Part shown: piece by piece, positions 8,556 through 15,770 of the stretch
How the letters are laid out: every line of letters begins with the position of its first letter
Numbering within the stretch: position 1 is the stretch's first letter
From: Caulobacter sp. AP07
GTDB taxonomy: Bacteria > Pseudomonadota > Alphaproteobacteria > Caulobacterales > Caulobacteraceae
Assembly (NCBI RefSeq): GCF_000281955.1
Contig: NZ_AKKF01000150.1
Span: 1 to 41,338 of the forward strand
DNA: 41,338 nt
Direction of reading: 5' to 3'
Made by a program: the position numbers and the translations under genes
The notes under the pieces: model-generated
Databases searched by the model: none
What the model was told of the DNA's origin: nothing
Seen by the model: the letters and a program-made list of their open reading frames with translations, nothing else

Positions 8556-9230
8556 ATGATGAAGAAGACCGCACCCTGGATCGCGCTGATGGGCGTCGCC
8601 GCCCTGGCCGCCGCCTGCACCACCACCGACCCCTATACCGGCATGCCGGTCCGCAACAACACCGGCACCGGCGCCCTGAGCGGCGCGGGGATCGGCGCGG
8701 TGCTGGGCTACCTGACCAACACCAACAAGGGCGAGCAGGGCCGCAAGAACGCCCTGATCGGCGCGGGCATCGGGGCCCTGGCCGGCGGCGCGGTCGGCAA
8801 CTACATGGACCGCCAGCAGGCCGATTTCCGTCGCAGCCTGGAAGGCTCGGGCGTGATGATCCGCCGCAACGGCGACCAGATCGTCCTGGTCATGCCCAGC
8901 GACGTGACCTTCGACGTCGACAAGTCGGAGATCCAGCCGAAATTCCTCCGCGTGCTGGACGACGTCGGCCGCACCCTGAACGCCTATCCCCAGACCACCA
9001 TCGACGTCGTCGGCCACGCCGACAGCAGCGGCCCGGACGACTATAACCAGACCCTGTCGGAGCGCCGGGCCAGCTCGGTGGCCAGCTACCTGGTCAACAC
9101 CGACCGGGTGCTGGGCGACCGGGTGTTCGTGGCCGGCCAGGGCGAACGCCAGCCGATCGCCTCCAACGACACCGCCGAGGGCCGCGCCCAGAACCGCCGG
9201 GTGGAAATCGTCCTGCGCCCGCTGACCTAG
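8556..9230 (+). CDS. OmpA-family peptidoglycan-associated lipoprotein with glycine zipper
   Basis: The 224-residue outer-membrane lipoprotein has a lipobox ending AALAAAC (Cys21). A glycine-zipper segment (GAGIGAVLGY and GAGIGALAGGAVGNYMD, about residues 47-88) precedes an OmpA C-terminal domain (about residues 105-222). The peptidoglycan (diaminopimelate) binding elements are the Asp of VVGHADSSG and the LSERRASSVASYL helix, ending in NRRVEIVL. This resembles the YiaD family, which ties the outer membrane to the cell wall. The ATG at 8556 follows a GAGGGAAA ribosome site. It looks monocistronic. Confidence 0.93.
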   Translation: MMKKTAPWIALMGVAALAAACTTTDPYTGMPVRNNTGTGALSGAGIGAVLGYLTNTNKGEQGRKNALIGAGIGALAGGAVGNYMDRQQADFRRSLEGSGVMIRRNGDQIVLVMPSDVTFDVDKSEIQPKFLRVLDDVGRTLNAYPQTTIDVVGHADSSGPDDYNQTLSERRASSVASYLVNTDRVLGDRVFVAGQGERQPIASNDTAEGRAQNRRVEIVLRPLT

Positions 9231-9238
9231 TGTCGAAC

Positions 9239-9264
9239 GGGGACAGGCCCATGGGCCTGTCCCC
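9239..9264. terminator. 26-bp perfect palindrome between convergent genes
   Basis: GGGGACAGGCCCA (9239-9251) is immediately followed by its exact reverse complement (9252-9264). It sits between the ends of the OmpA-lipoprotein gene (9230) and fabV (9271), so it probably acts as a bidirectional transcript-end hairpin. There is no T-tract on either side. Confidence 0.65.
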
Positions 9265-9270
9265 AACTCA

Positions 9271-10437
9271 TCAGCCGATCGTCAGAGGGTCCGCGTCCGC
9301 CCCGTAGTCCACGTCCGGCAGGCCAAACCCGAAGATGCGGAGGAAGTCGGCGCGGAAGCCCTCCAGGTCCCCCAGGGTCGGCAGCGTCTCGGTGCTGATC
9401 AGCTCCCAGCGTCGATTGACCTCCGCCTGGACCGGCTCGGACAGTTCCCAGTCGTCGAGACGAATGCGCCCGGCCTCGTCGAGCGCGCCCCGGGGCAGGG
9501 CGTCGCGGAACAGGCGGTCGATCTGTTCGATGCAGCCTTCGTGCAGCCCCATGTCCTTCATCACCCGGAACAGCACCACGCCGTACAGGGGCACCACGGG
9601 AATGGCCGAGCTGGCCTGGGTGACCACCGCCTTCAGCGACACCACCCGCGCCGCGTCGGGTCCCAGGCGGTCGCGGATCGCCGCCGCCGCGCGGTCGACG
9701 TCCTCCTTGGCCTTGCCCAGAGTCGCATGCCAGTAGATCGGCCAGGTGAGTTTCGAGCCGATATAGGTGTAGTCCAGGGTCTGGAAACCCTCGGCCAGCA
9801 GGCCGGCGTCCGCCAGGGCGGCGACCCACATCTCCCAGTCCTCGCCGCCCATGACGGCGACCGTCGCGGCCGTCTCGTCAAGCGTGGCGGGGGCGAGTTC
9901 GGTTTCGAACACCTCGCCCTTGTCGGTGTTCAGGGTCTTGACCCGGACGGGCTCGCCCAGGGGCTTGATGACCGACCTGTGCGTCTCGCCGGTGCGGGGA
10001 TCGGTCCGGACCGGGGCCGCCATGCTGTAGATCAGCATGTCGATCTGGCCCAGTTCCTCGCGCACGGCGGCGATCACCTTGGCCTTCATGTCGTTGGAGA
10101 AGGCGTCGCCGTCCAGGGTGACGGCCTTGCGGCCCCGCGCCTGGGCCTGGGCCTCGAAGGCGCGATTGTTGTACCAGCCCGCGCTGGCGGTCTTGGTCTC
10201 GGTGGGCGGCTTCTCGAACGAGACGCCGACCGTGTCGGCATCGCAGCCGAAGGTAGTGACGATCCGTGAGGCCAGGCCGTATCCCGCCGAGCAGCCGAGA
10301 ATCAGGACCCGCTTGGGGCCACCCGCGATCGGCTCCTGGGCCGTCACGTGGGCCACCTGCTGGCGGACGTTCGTCGCGCAGCCCGCGGGGTGGGCGGTGG
10401 TGCAGATGAAGCCTCGGATCCTGGGTTCGATGATCAC
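9271..10437 (-). CDS. fabV: Enoyl-[acyl-carrier-protein] reductase FabV
   Basis: The 388-residue NADH-dependent trans-2-enoyl-ACP reductase carries out the last step of each fatty-acid elongation cycle in the cytosol. The nucleotide site is VLILGCSAGYGLASRI, followed by SFEKPPTETKTASAGWYNNRAF. The catalytic pair is Tyr235 and Lys244 (Y-x8-K in IYWHATLGKAK), matching the numbering of characterised FabV enzymes. FabV is the triclosan-tolerant type of enoyl reductase; whether this strain also has FabI cannot be seen here. The start is a GTG at 10437. It is divergent from the MerR-ATPase gene, sharing a 157-base promoter region. Confidence 0.95.
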   Translation of the reverse strand: MIIEPRIRGFICTTAHPAGCATNVRQQVAHVTAQEPIAGGPKRVLILGCSAGYGLASRIVTTFGCDADTVGVSFEKPPTETKTASAGWYNNRAFEAQAQARGRKAVTLDGDAFSNDMKAKVIAAVREELGQIDMLIYSMAAPVRTDPRTGETHRSVIKPLGEPVRVKTLNTDKGEVFETELAPATLDETAATVAVMGGEDWEMWVAALADAGLLAEGFQTLDYTYIGSKLTWPIYWHATLGKAKEDVDRAAAAIRDRLGPDAARVVSLKAVVTQASSAIPVVPLYGVVLFRVMKDMGLHEGCIEQIDRLFRDALPRGALDEAGRIRLDDWELSEPVQAEVNRRWELISTETLPTLGDLEGFRADFLRIFGFGLPDVDYGADADPLTIG

Positions 10438-10533
10438 GTCGTGGTCCCTGTTCAGCGATCAGCACGTCTTGCCGACGGCGCCTGCATATCGCGGGCGCGT
10501 CCCCGAGCCAATGAAGCGCCGCCGAACCCAGGC

Positions 10534-10564
10534 TTGACCCGGCCCCTGGGGCCACCCCGATAAG
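10534..10564 (+). promoter_or_regulatory. MerR-type promoter with 19-bp spacer and central dyad
   Basis: A -35-like TTGACC (10534-10539) and a -10-like GATAAG (10559-10564) are 19 bp apart. This is the over-long spacing typical of MerR-activated promoters. The perfect palindrome GGCCCCTGGGGCC (10541-10553) lies within the spacer. The -10 is 30 bases upstream of the GTG that starts the MerR-ATPase gene, which fits autoregulation. Confidence 0.65.
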
Positions 10565-10594
10565 GACCAGGGTCAGCCGGCAACGAGGTGAGTC

Positions 10595-11629
10595 GTGAAC
10601 GCTTCCGTCCAATTCCTGAGCCCTTCCGAAGCCGCCCGGCGGCTCGGCGTCTCCGCCAAGGCCCTGCGTCTCTACGAGCAGCGTGGCCTGGTCGCGCCGC
10701 TGCGCACCGGGGCGGGATGGCGGGCCTATGGTCCCGACGAGATGGCGCGGGCCGGCGAGATCGCGGCGCTGCGCGCTCTGGGCCTCAGCCTCGCCCAGGT
10801 GGCGCGGGTGCTGGCGGGCCAGCCGGAAGACCTGGAGTCAGCCCTCGCCGCGCACCAGGCGACGCTGGAAGGCCAGGTTCGCCAGCTGACCGGCGCGGTC
10901 GGGAAGGTCCGCGCGCTGCGGGCGGACCTGGCGCGGGGCCAGCCTCCGGCCCGGGGTGAACTCGCGCGCCTGCTGGAGCCGGCGGCCCAGGCCGTCGTCG
11001 CCTTCGATCTCCCCTGGCCGTGGGGCGGCGAACGTTTCGAACTGCGGGTCGCCCGGCGGCTGAACTACATCACCGGCCCGCTCGGCAGCGGCAAGACCCG
11101 GCTGGCCCAGCGCATCGGCGAGACCCTGCCCGGCGCCGCCTTCCTGGACCTGGAGCGGGGCGCGGACGGCGGCGCGGCGGCGCGGGCCCGGCTGGACGCC
11201 GACGCCGCCCTCAAGGCGCGGATCGACCAGGTTCTGGCCTGGCTCGTCGACGACGGCGCCCAGTTGTCCGACGCCCTGGTCGCCCTGCTGGTCGGACTGG
11301 AAGCCGACGGCCCGGCCGCCCTGGTGGTCGACCTGGTGGAACAGGGATTGGACCAGGCCACCCAGGAGGCCCTGATCGCCCATCTGCGCCGGGGCGGGGC
11401 CGGCGGGCGGACGCTGTTCCTGCTGACCCGGTCCTGCGCGATCCTCGACCTGGCCGCCGTGGGGCCCGACGAGACGATCATCCTCTGCCCCGCCAACCAT
11501 AGCCCGCCGACCGAGGTCGCCCCGCGCCCCGGTGCGCCGGGGTACGAGGCGGTCGCCACCTGCCTGGCCTCGCCGCGGGTACGGGCGCGCACCGAGGGGG
11601 TCATCGCCTGGCGGCCGCACGTGGCCTGA
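10595..11629 (+). CDS. MerR-family regulator fused to a P-loop ATPase domain
   Basis: The 344-residue protein starts with a MerR winged helix (LSPSEAARRLGVSAKALRLYEQRGLVAPLRT, then Trp-Arg-x-Tyr, about residues 8-75) and a dimerisation coiled coil (about 78-115). Instead of the usual short effector domain, it has an ATPase-like domain with Walker A GPLGSGKT (161-168), a Walker B-like AALVVDLVEQ (241-250) and a sensor-like TLFLLTRS strand (273-280). The domain looks like a degenerate ABC-type ATPase without an obvious signature motif. The start is a GTG at 10595 with GAGGTGA upstream. It probably regulates its own MerR-type promoter and perhaps the divergent fabV, with nucleotide binding as a possible signal. 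The fusion is clear; the target and signal are unknown. Confidence 0.85.
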   Translation: MNASVQFLSPSEAARRLGVSAKALRLYEQRGLVAPLRTGAGWRAYGPDEMARAGEIAALRALGLSLAQVARVLAGQPEDLESALAAHQATLEGQVRQLTGAVGKVRALRADLARGQPPARGELARLLEPAAQAVVAFDLPWPWGGERFELRVARRLNYITGPLGSGKTRLAQRIGETLPGAAFLDLERGADGGAAARARLDADAALKARIDQVLAWLVDDGAQLSDALVALLVGLEADGPAALVVDLVEQGLDQATQEALIAHLRRGGAGGRTLFLLTRSCAILDLAAVGPDETIILCPANHSPPTEVAPRPGAPGYEAVATCLASPRVRARTEGVIAWRPHVA

Positions 11630-11724
11630 GGTTCGGGCGCGGCCGTCCTGCATGGCGTCGGATTCCGCTTGGGTCCCCCGAACAAGTCGGGAGATGACGA
11701 CTGTGGATGGGCGTGGGCGATCCC

Positions 11725-12366
11725 CTAGAACACCCCCTCCCCCACCGCCGCGCCGGGCGCGCTGGTCCGGCGGTGGGCCAGGGCCTCGGCCACGTGGACG
11801 CGGCGGACGCTGGCCGCGCCTTCCAGGTCGGCGATGGTGCGGGCCAGGCGCAGGACGCGGGTCCAGCCTCGGGCGCTGATCTGGCCGGCCTCGGCGGCGC
11901 GGGCCAGCAGGCCGCGGCCGGTGTCGTCCAGGTCGGCGATCGCCTCCAGGAAACGCCCCTCGGCCCGGCCGTTCAGGGCCTCCGAGCCGCCCGGCGCGCC
12001 CTCCATGGTCTCGGCCCGTTCCAGCTGCAGGCGGCGGGCCTGGGCGACGCGAGCGGCGACCTCGGCCGTGCCCTCGGACGGCGGCGGCAGGGCCAGGTCG
12101 GCGGCGGTGACGGCGGGCATGTCGACGGCCAGGTCGATACGGTCCATCAGCGGCCCGCTGACCCGGCCCTGGTAGTCGCGGATGCAGCGGGGCGCCTTGC
12201 CGCACGCCCCGCGCCCGGCCCCGCCGTGGCCGCAGCGGCAGGGGTTCATCGCCGCCACCAGCTGCACCCGGGCCGGATAGCGGACATGGGCGTTGGCGCG
12301 GGCCACCATCACCTCGCCGGTTTCCAGCGGCCCCCGCAGGCTATCCAGGGCCTGGACCCCGAACTC
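11725..12366 (-). pseudogene. comM: comM (yifB) 3' half, severed by the transposon
   Basis: This is the C-terminal part of the ComM/YifB Mg-chelatase-like AAA+ ATPase, a hexameric helicase that promotes branch migration during natural transformation. It begins PEFGVQALDSLRGPLETGEV and keeps sensor-1 (QLVAAMNPC), the zinc-like CRCGH...C...C cluster, the GPLMDRIDL motif and the C-terminal helical domain. The N-terminal half is at 18523-19439. Removing the transposon and one 8-bp duplication joins the halves in frame into a 516-residue protein of normal length. The inserted end supplies an in-frame ATG (12370-12372), but there is no ribosome site, so this half is probably not made. Confidence 0.93.
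12359..12366. repeat. Target-site duplication, left copy
   Basis: CCGAACTC directly abuts the left terminal inverted repeat. The identical octamer is at 18523-18530. Eight base pairs is the usual duplication for IS1595-family elements. Confidence 0.92.
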
Positions 12367-12391
12367 CGGCATTATGGAGCAAGCACACCTA
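12367..12391. repeat. Terminal inverted repeat, left (25 bp)
   Basis: It begins CGGCATTATGGAGC and ends CACACCTA. All 25 bases are the exact reverse complement of 18498-18522. Confidence 0.95.
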
Positions 12392-12395
12392 AGCC

Positions 12396-12806
12396 CTATT
12401 TCGGGGGTGCGGGGGTGCTTTTCTGCCCGTCTTGAGATTGCTGGCTAGCGCTGTCTGCCAACGCATTTGCCAGCTTAAGTAGCTCCTCTACTTCCTTAAT
12501 CGAGCCCGCCTCAGCTTCCTTATCGCCCCACTTTAAGCGAACCTTTCGCCCCGACCTTCCGACCAGATAGGCCGCGATCGCAGTGACGACGGTCTGAGGA
12601 AGTGGGCTGGAAAAGAAATATTGGCCCAGTTGGACGACGTGACTGGCGGTGGCCGAGTCCTGGAAAAACATCCGCTCGCGAAGACCAACGTTAGCCGATC
12701 GGAAGGCAGCAGATAGCGGTGAAAGTGCGTCCTGATACTCCCGGCTGCTCGACACAGGGTCATCAGCAGCAGCGATAACGGTTAGTTCGAAAGACTTGTC
12801 TTCCAT
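12396..12806 (-). CDS. Small protein resembling an EACC1-type conflict-system component
   Basis: The 136-residue protein starts with a beta strand (FELTVIAAADDP). It has a charged middle, a hydrophobic helix (about 88-103, TVVTAIAAYLVG), and then RKVRLKWGDKEAEAGSIKEVEELLKLA. This order of strand, hydrophobic helix and a basic beta-beta-alpha tail ending in a VEELL helix resembles EACC1 (effector-associated constant component) proteins of NTP-dependent biological conflict systems. I rate that resemblance as suggestive only. The last 20 residues are Gln/Ser/Pro rich. It is the last gene of a minus-strand trio inside the transposon and stops only four bases from the left terminal repeat. Confidence 0.55.
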   Translation of the reverse strand: MEDKSFELTVIAAADDPVSSSREYQDALSPLSAAFRSANVGLRERMFFQDSATASHVVQLGQYFFSSPLPQTVVTAIAAYLVGRSGRKVRLKWGDKEAEAGSIKEVEELLKLANALADSASQQSQDGQKSTPAPPK

Positions 12807-12843
12807 GGCTCACTCTAGCGTTGGCCCAACTTGGCGCGGTCAG

Positions 12844-13140
12844 TTAGGGCGGGTAGATGGGTTTAGCTTCGCAGCGGCGCCCTTTGGCGATCAGCTTCGC
12901 GCACGCGGCCTTGGCCTGATCCTCAGTGTCGAAGCCCGCAATGTAAGCCCAATTCCGATCCGGGCTGTCCGTCTTGATGATCGAGCCTGTCTTCACACCG
13001 ATGATGCGTTGCCCACTGTCGATGGCGTGATTTGCCTTCTTGATCGACGGGTAGGTCCCGAGGTCGAGGTAGTAGCCGTAGTCCAACGGTCCAATCGCGG
13101 CGTGCACCATGGCCGCTAATCCAAATAGCGGGGCGAGCAT
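12844..13140 (-). CDS. Small exported SPOR-like domain protein
   Basis: The 98-residue protein has a hydrophobic N-terminus that looks like a signal peptide (LFGLAAMVHA), followed by YYLDLGTYPSIKKANHA and, near the end, WAYIAGFDTEDQAKAACAKL with GRRCEA. This is the spacing and chemistry of a SPOR repeat, a periplasmic septal peptidoglycan-binding fold, often ending in Cys as here. The ATG at 13140 has a perfect AGGAGG site. It lies 8 bases after the preceding gene's stop and 37 bases before the EACC1-like gene, so the three are probably one transcript. Confidence 0.6.
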   Translation of the reverse strand: MLAPLFGLAAMVHAAIGPLDYGYYLDLGTYPSIKKANHAIDSGQRIIGVKTGSIIKTDSPDRNWAYIAGFDTEDQAKAACAKLIAKGRRCEAKPIYPP

Positions 13141-13148
13141 GTGACCTC

Positions 13149-13649
13149 CTAGCCGACCTCCTTCATCTCTTTCTCAAGGGCGACTTGGTCGGCGTGCTGT
13201 TCTGACGGTTGGATAAATCCCGACGCGACCATGAGCTTTCCGGCCTTCGTGAAGATGGCTTTGATGGCGTGTCCGGTCTGGTCGGGCGTGCCGCGATATA
13301 CGTGATGTGTCCCGCTCGCCGCGTGGGCGAAGGCTCGCTTCGATATCAGGAGCAACGCGAGGTCGCGGGGCTTCCAATTCTGGTCGCGGATTGACCCAAC
13401 GGTGTCGGCGGACTGCTGGATGGTCATCTGCCGCGCTTCTCCGAAGACCAGCTTCACAGCGATATGCGCGAAAGGGTCAGGCGTGGTGAAGGAAGGCTTC
13501 AGCTCTTCTAGAGCCTGCAATGTGGCCTTCACCTCTTTTGGTTTGAACAGGTTCGCAAGCACGCCGAGGCCCTCAATATGATCCAGCGAGCCTAGATTCA
13601 GCCGATTTCGATCACCACGTCGAATCGATTCCTCAACCCATCGGCGCAC
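13149..13649 (-). CDS. Hypothetical protein, first gene of the transposon's minus-strand trio
   Basis: The 166-residue frame begins with a GTG at 13649, immediately after an in-frame stop. The protein is soluble and mostly helical (GVLANLFKPKEVKATLQALEELKP, DLALLLISKRAFAHAASGTHHVYRG, TGHAIKAIFTKAGKLMVASGF) and matches no family I recognise. An overlapping frame from an ATG at 13655 reads a short VVIEIG-type segment before stopping, so a longer ancestral protein with a frameshift is possible. The true start is uncertain. It is read divergently from the winged-helix gene at 13702. Confidence 0.55.
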   Translation of the reverse strand: MRRWVEESIRRGDRNRLNLGSLDHIEGLGVLANLFKPKEVKATLQALEELKPSFTTPDPFAHIAVKLVFGEARQMTIQQSADTVGSIRDQNWKPRDLALLLISKRAFAHAASGTHHVYRGTPDQTGHAIKAIFTKAGKLMVASGFIQPSEQHADQVALEKEMKEVG

Positions 13650-13701
13650 TTAATCATAAGTTGCAGGGAGTCCTTAGCTTTCCAACCTCAACCATGCCGA
13701 T

Positions 13702-14274
13702 ATGGCAGGCACCGGATACAAGATCGCAATCGCCGCGCTCGCGGACAAATACGCCCGGCTCAACGGCGAGCTTGAGGTGGTCGAACGGGTGGCGGAGGAC
13801 GCCGTGGGCCTGTCGGCGATCCTGGAGGCGACCGCGAGGATTGATCAGCGCAAACGCGAGATCAACGAAGCCCTGGAGCACATCGAGGCGGTGATCTGGC
13901 TCTTCGACGCGGATTGGAACCCCGCCGCCGTGGCGCCGATCTACCCCCGGAAGATCAAGCTCCAGCCGGGGGCGATCTCCAAGGCGGCCTACAACGTCCT
14001 GAGGCGCGCCAAGGCGCCCATGTCGACGCGGGAGATCGCCAGGGAGGTCGCCGCGTTCCTGGATGTGAAGGACCTGGACGAGTCGAAGATGGCGGCGATC
14101 GACAGCGCCATAGCCGGCGCGCTCACGAAGAAGATCGGGAAGACGATCCAGGTCCACAACGGGCCGCCGAGGCGGTGGTCGGTCAGACCAGCCGAAGCTT
14201 CGCGCGCGGGGTCGGCGGCTTCGGAAGGTGGCGCTGCCAGTATCCACGCCATTCGTCCGAGGAGGGTAGCCTAG
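13702..14274 (+). CDS. Coiled-coil / winged-helix protein, paralogue 1
   Basis: The 190-residue protein has an N-terminal helical coiled-coil segment (about residues 5-62), a short IWLFDAD motif (65-71), and then a winged-helix-like region (about 93-165) with YNVLRRAKAPMSTREIAREV and a C-terminal wing ending RRWSV. The same order of motifs occurs in the protein at 18021-18455 (IRLFDPN, LNALRIADKPIT, KGWELV), so both belong to one unnamed family. It is probably DNA binding. The last 27 residues or so are low-complexity and overlap the transposase 3' end by 92 bases, so the conserved part likely ends near 14200. Confidence 0.65.
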   Translation: MAGTGYKIAIAALADKYARLNGELEVVERVAEDAVGLSAILEATARIDQRKREINEALEHIEAVIWLFDADWNPAAVAPIYPRKIKLQPGAISKAAYNVLRRAKAPMSTREIAREVAAFLDVKDLDESKMAAIDSAIAGALTKKIGKTIQVHNGPPRRWSVRPAEASRAGSAASEGGAASIHAIRPRRVA

Positions 14275-15178
14275 CGGCGGCCCCCAGGATGGTCGCGAAC
14301 TGCGTGCCGTTCGCGTGCCGGCGGTGATCCTCCCGCCAGGAGATTTCGTTCGCATAGGCTTGGACGTGCCGCCCGGCGATGTGGTGGTAGACGCCGCGTT
14401 CGGCGCGGCGGACGCGGGAGTTGAAGCTCTCGACGTTGTTCGTGTGGATGCCCTTCAGCGAATAGGCCTTCTGGTGGTTGATCTGCTGGACCTCGAAATA
14501 GGCCCGCAGGATACCCCAGTGCGCCGCTTCGTCCGCGACGATGGTCGCCGAGCGATCAACGTGCGCGAGGATCGTCGTCACCGCCTCGGCTTCATGCTTG
14601 AGCGCGAAGGTCAGGCTTCGGCCGCCCTCGCGGCGCTCGCGCAGCGTGACGATCGCAAGGCGCTTCGGGTGAGTCCCGCGACGGTCCTTGCGGTTTTCCT
14701 TCAAATTGGCCTTCTGGACGTGGCCGCCCACCCAGACGCCGTCGATCTCGACGATGCCCTTGAGCTTACGCGGGGCGCGGAGCGCGCCCATGATGGCGCG
14801 CAGCTTGTGCAGCATGACGAACGCGGTCTTGTACGAGACGTTGAGGTCCCGGCCTAGACGGAGCGCGCTGTGGCCGTTGGCGCCGTTCACGAACAGCGCG
14901 ATCGCCACCAGGATGTCGCGGAGCACTAACTTCCGCCCACTGAAGATCGTGCCCGAGGTCAGGGAGAACTGCCGCTCGCACTGTTTGCATTTGAAGATGC
15001 GGCGGCTCTCGTACTCGTACACGGCGTCGCACTCACAGTGGGGGCAGAAGGCCTCTCCTCCGTTGTCCGCGAAGCGGACCGCCTTGAACGTGGCGTAGGC
15101 CTCGGCGTCGCTCATGCGAGCGACCTCGACGACGCTTAACGTCCGCGCTTTGGCGCTGAGGAGGAAGTGCTGGCCCAA
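14183..15178 (-). CDS. IS1595-family (ISXO2-like) transposase
   Basis: The 331-residue transposase begins with the family's GQHFLLSAKARTLS lead and a zinc ribbon (CPHC at 45-48, CKQC at 64-67). A helix-turn-helix-like stretch follows (GHSALRLGRDLNVSYKTAFVMLHKLR, 102-127). The DDE-type catalytic core shows Asp146 (VEIDGVWVGG), Asp216 (IVADEAAHW) and the HTNNVESFNSRVRRAERGVYHH motif with Glu250. It looks full length and intact. The start is a TTG at 15178 with AAGG upstream. It would move the 6.2-kb element by recognising its 25-bp ends and making 8-bp duplications. Its 3' end overlaps the winged-helix gene in a convergent arrangement. Confidence 0.95.
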   Translation of the reverse strand: MGQHFLLSAKARTLSVVEVARMSDAEAYATFKAVRFADNGGEAFCPHCECDAVYEYESRRIFKCKQCERQFSLTSGTIFSGRKLVLRDILVAIALFVNGANGHSALRLGRDLNVSYKTAFVMLHKLRAIMGALRAPRKLKGIVEIDGVWVGGHVQKANLKENRKDRRGTHPKRLAIVTLRERREGGRSLTFALKHEAEAVTTILAHVDRSATIVADEAAHWGILRAYFEVQQINHQKAYSLKGIHTNNVESFNSRVRRAERGVYHHIAGRHVQAYANEISWREDHRRHANGTQFATILGAAARLPSSDEWRGYWQRHLPKPPTPRAKLRLV

Positions 15179-15206
15179 TCACCTTTCCGTGCAAACGTAT
15201 CGTATT

Positions 15207-15274
15207 TGATGACGTATGCATCAAAAGGTGCGACCTAGTCAATGACAAATGCATCAGATATGATGACGTATGCA
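15207..15274. promoter_or_regulatory. Repeated TGATGACGTATGCA motifs between divergent genes
   Basis: The 14-base sequence TGATGACGTATGCA occurs at 15207-15220 and again at 15261-15274, 54 bases apart. A related ATGACAAATGCATCA lies between them (15242-15256). They fill the AT-rich gap between the transposase start and the DUF6471-like gene, the second copy overlapping that gene's ATG. They look like binding sites for a regulator of both genes. Confidence 0.5.
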
Positions 15275-15593
15275 CGATGACGCCGCAGCGCCCAAAGCCC
15301 CACCGATGCGTCCACCGCCGGGAGCCAAGATCACCTACATTCGAGATGATCCGCCGCGAGATGTGGACTGGAACGGCGAGGTAAAGGCGATCCTCAAGGC
15401 CGAGCTAAAGCGGCGCAGCCTGACCTATGCCGATCTCGTCGAGCGATTGGCGTACTTCGGCATTCAGGAGACGGAACCCAATCTGCGAAACAAGATCAGC
15501 AGGGGCTCCTTCACCGCCGCGTTCATGTTGCAATGCCTCTGGGCCATGAGGTGCCACGCGCTCAACGTCGGCTGGCCTTACCCAGAGGACTAG
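15270..15593 (+). CDS. DUF6471-like small protein
   Basis: The 107-residue protein matches my recollection of the DUF6471 family. It has WNGEVKAILKAELKRRSLTYADLVERLAYFGIQETEPNLRNKISRGSFTAAFMLQCLWAM in one block (about residues 33-93). This resembles a helix-turn-helix with LVERL and EPNLRNKISRG helices, so DNA binding is plausible, though the function is unknown. The ATG at 15270 has no ribosome site and overlaps a repeated motif. An alternative is the ATG at 15306. An AT-rich inverted repeat lies 34 bases after the stop. Confidence 0.75.
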   Translation: MHDDAAAPKAPPMRPPPGAKITYIRDDPPRDVDWNGEVKAILKAELKRRSLTYADLVERLAYFGIQETEPNLRNKISRGSFTAAFMLQCLWAMRCHALNVGWPYPED

Positions 15594-15626
15594 CCGCTTC
15601 TGCTGCTAGTTGGGATGACGTAGCCG

Positions 15627-15657
15627 TTGAAAAATCACAGCTTTGCAGATTTTTCAA
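15627..15657. terminator. AT-rich perfect inverted repeat TTGAAAAATC / GATTTTTCAA
   Basis: Ten-base perfect arms (15627-15636 and 15648-15657) surround an 11-base loop. The repeat lies after the DUF6471-like gene and just upstream of the promoter at 15665. It may be a weak terminator for the first or an operator for the second; the sequence alone does not decide. Confidence 0.5.
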
Positions 15658-15664
15658 ATTTATG

Positions 15665-15692
15665 TTGACAACCCTTCAACCGCAACCATAAT
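15665..15692 (+). promoter_or_regulatory. Near-consensus sigma-70 promoter before the NYN gene
   Basis: A perfect TTGACA (15665-15670) and CATAAT (15687-15692, 5 of 6 consensus bases) are 16 bp apart. Transcription would start near 15698-15700. This is an unusually good vegetative promoter for this GC-rich DNA. Confidence 0.65.
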
Positions 15693-15762
15693 GGTACTCG
15701 TAAGTGCAGCGGGTTTACTCGTTGTACCAAAAACCCTCCAGGCGCAAGCTTGGGGGGTTTTT
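15693..15762 (+). ncRNA. Candidate small RNA or attenuator leader with intrinsic terminator
   Basis: Downstream of the strong promoter, GGTAC (15693-15697) pairs with GTACC (15724-15728) and encloses GTAAG/TTTAC. If transcription starts several bases later, part of this outer stem is lost. A 12-bp hairpin follows (15729-15740 with 15751-15762, ACCCTCC against GGGGGGT plus an A/T extension). It ends in TTTTT and is an excellent rho-independent terminator. It lies eight bases before the NYN ATG, and its 3' arm includes the only G-rich possible ribosome site. The structure could be a stand-alone RNA of about 65 bases or a terminator/anti-terminator switch for the NYN gene. A 27-codon frame from 15691 also spans it and ends in an ATGA overlap with the NYN start. 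Confidence 0.5.
15729..15762 (+). terminator. Rho-independent terminator immediately upstream of the NYN gene
   Basis: The stem is AAAAACCCTCCA (15729-15740) with TGGGGGGTTTTT (15751-15762) and a 10-base loop. It is the clearest intrinsic terminator in the window, yet it sits before a gene rather than after one. Confidence 0.8.
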
Positions 15763-15770
15763 GCGTTCAA

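Noticed and set aside
12367..12391. Integrase-type attachment site as the cause of the comM break
   Set aside because: There is no tyrosine or serine recombinase in the element, while inverted ends, an 8-bp duplication and an IS1595 transposase fit transposition.
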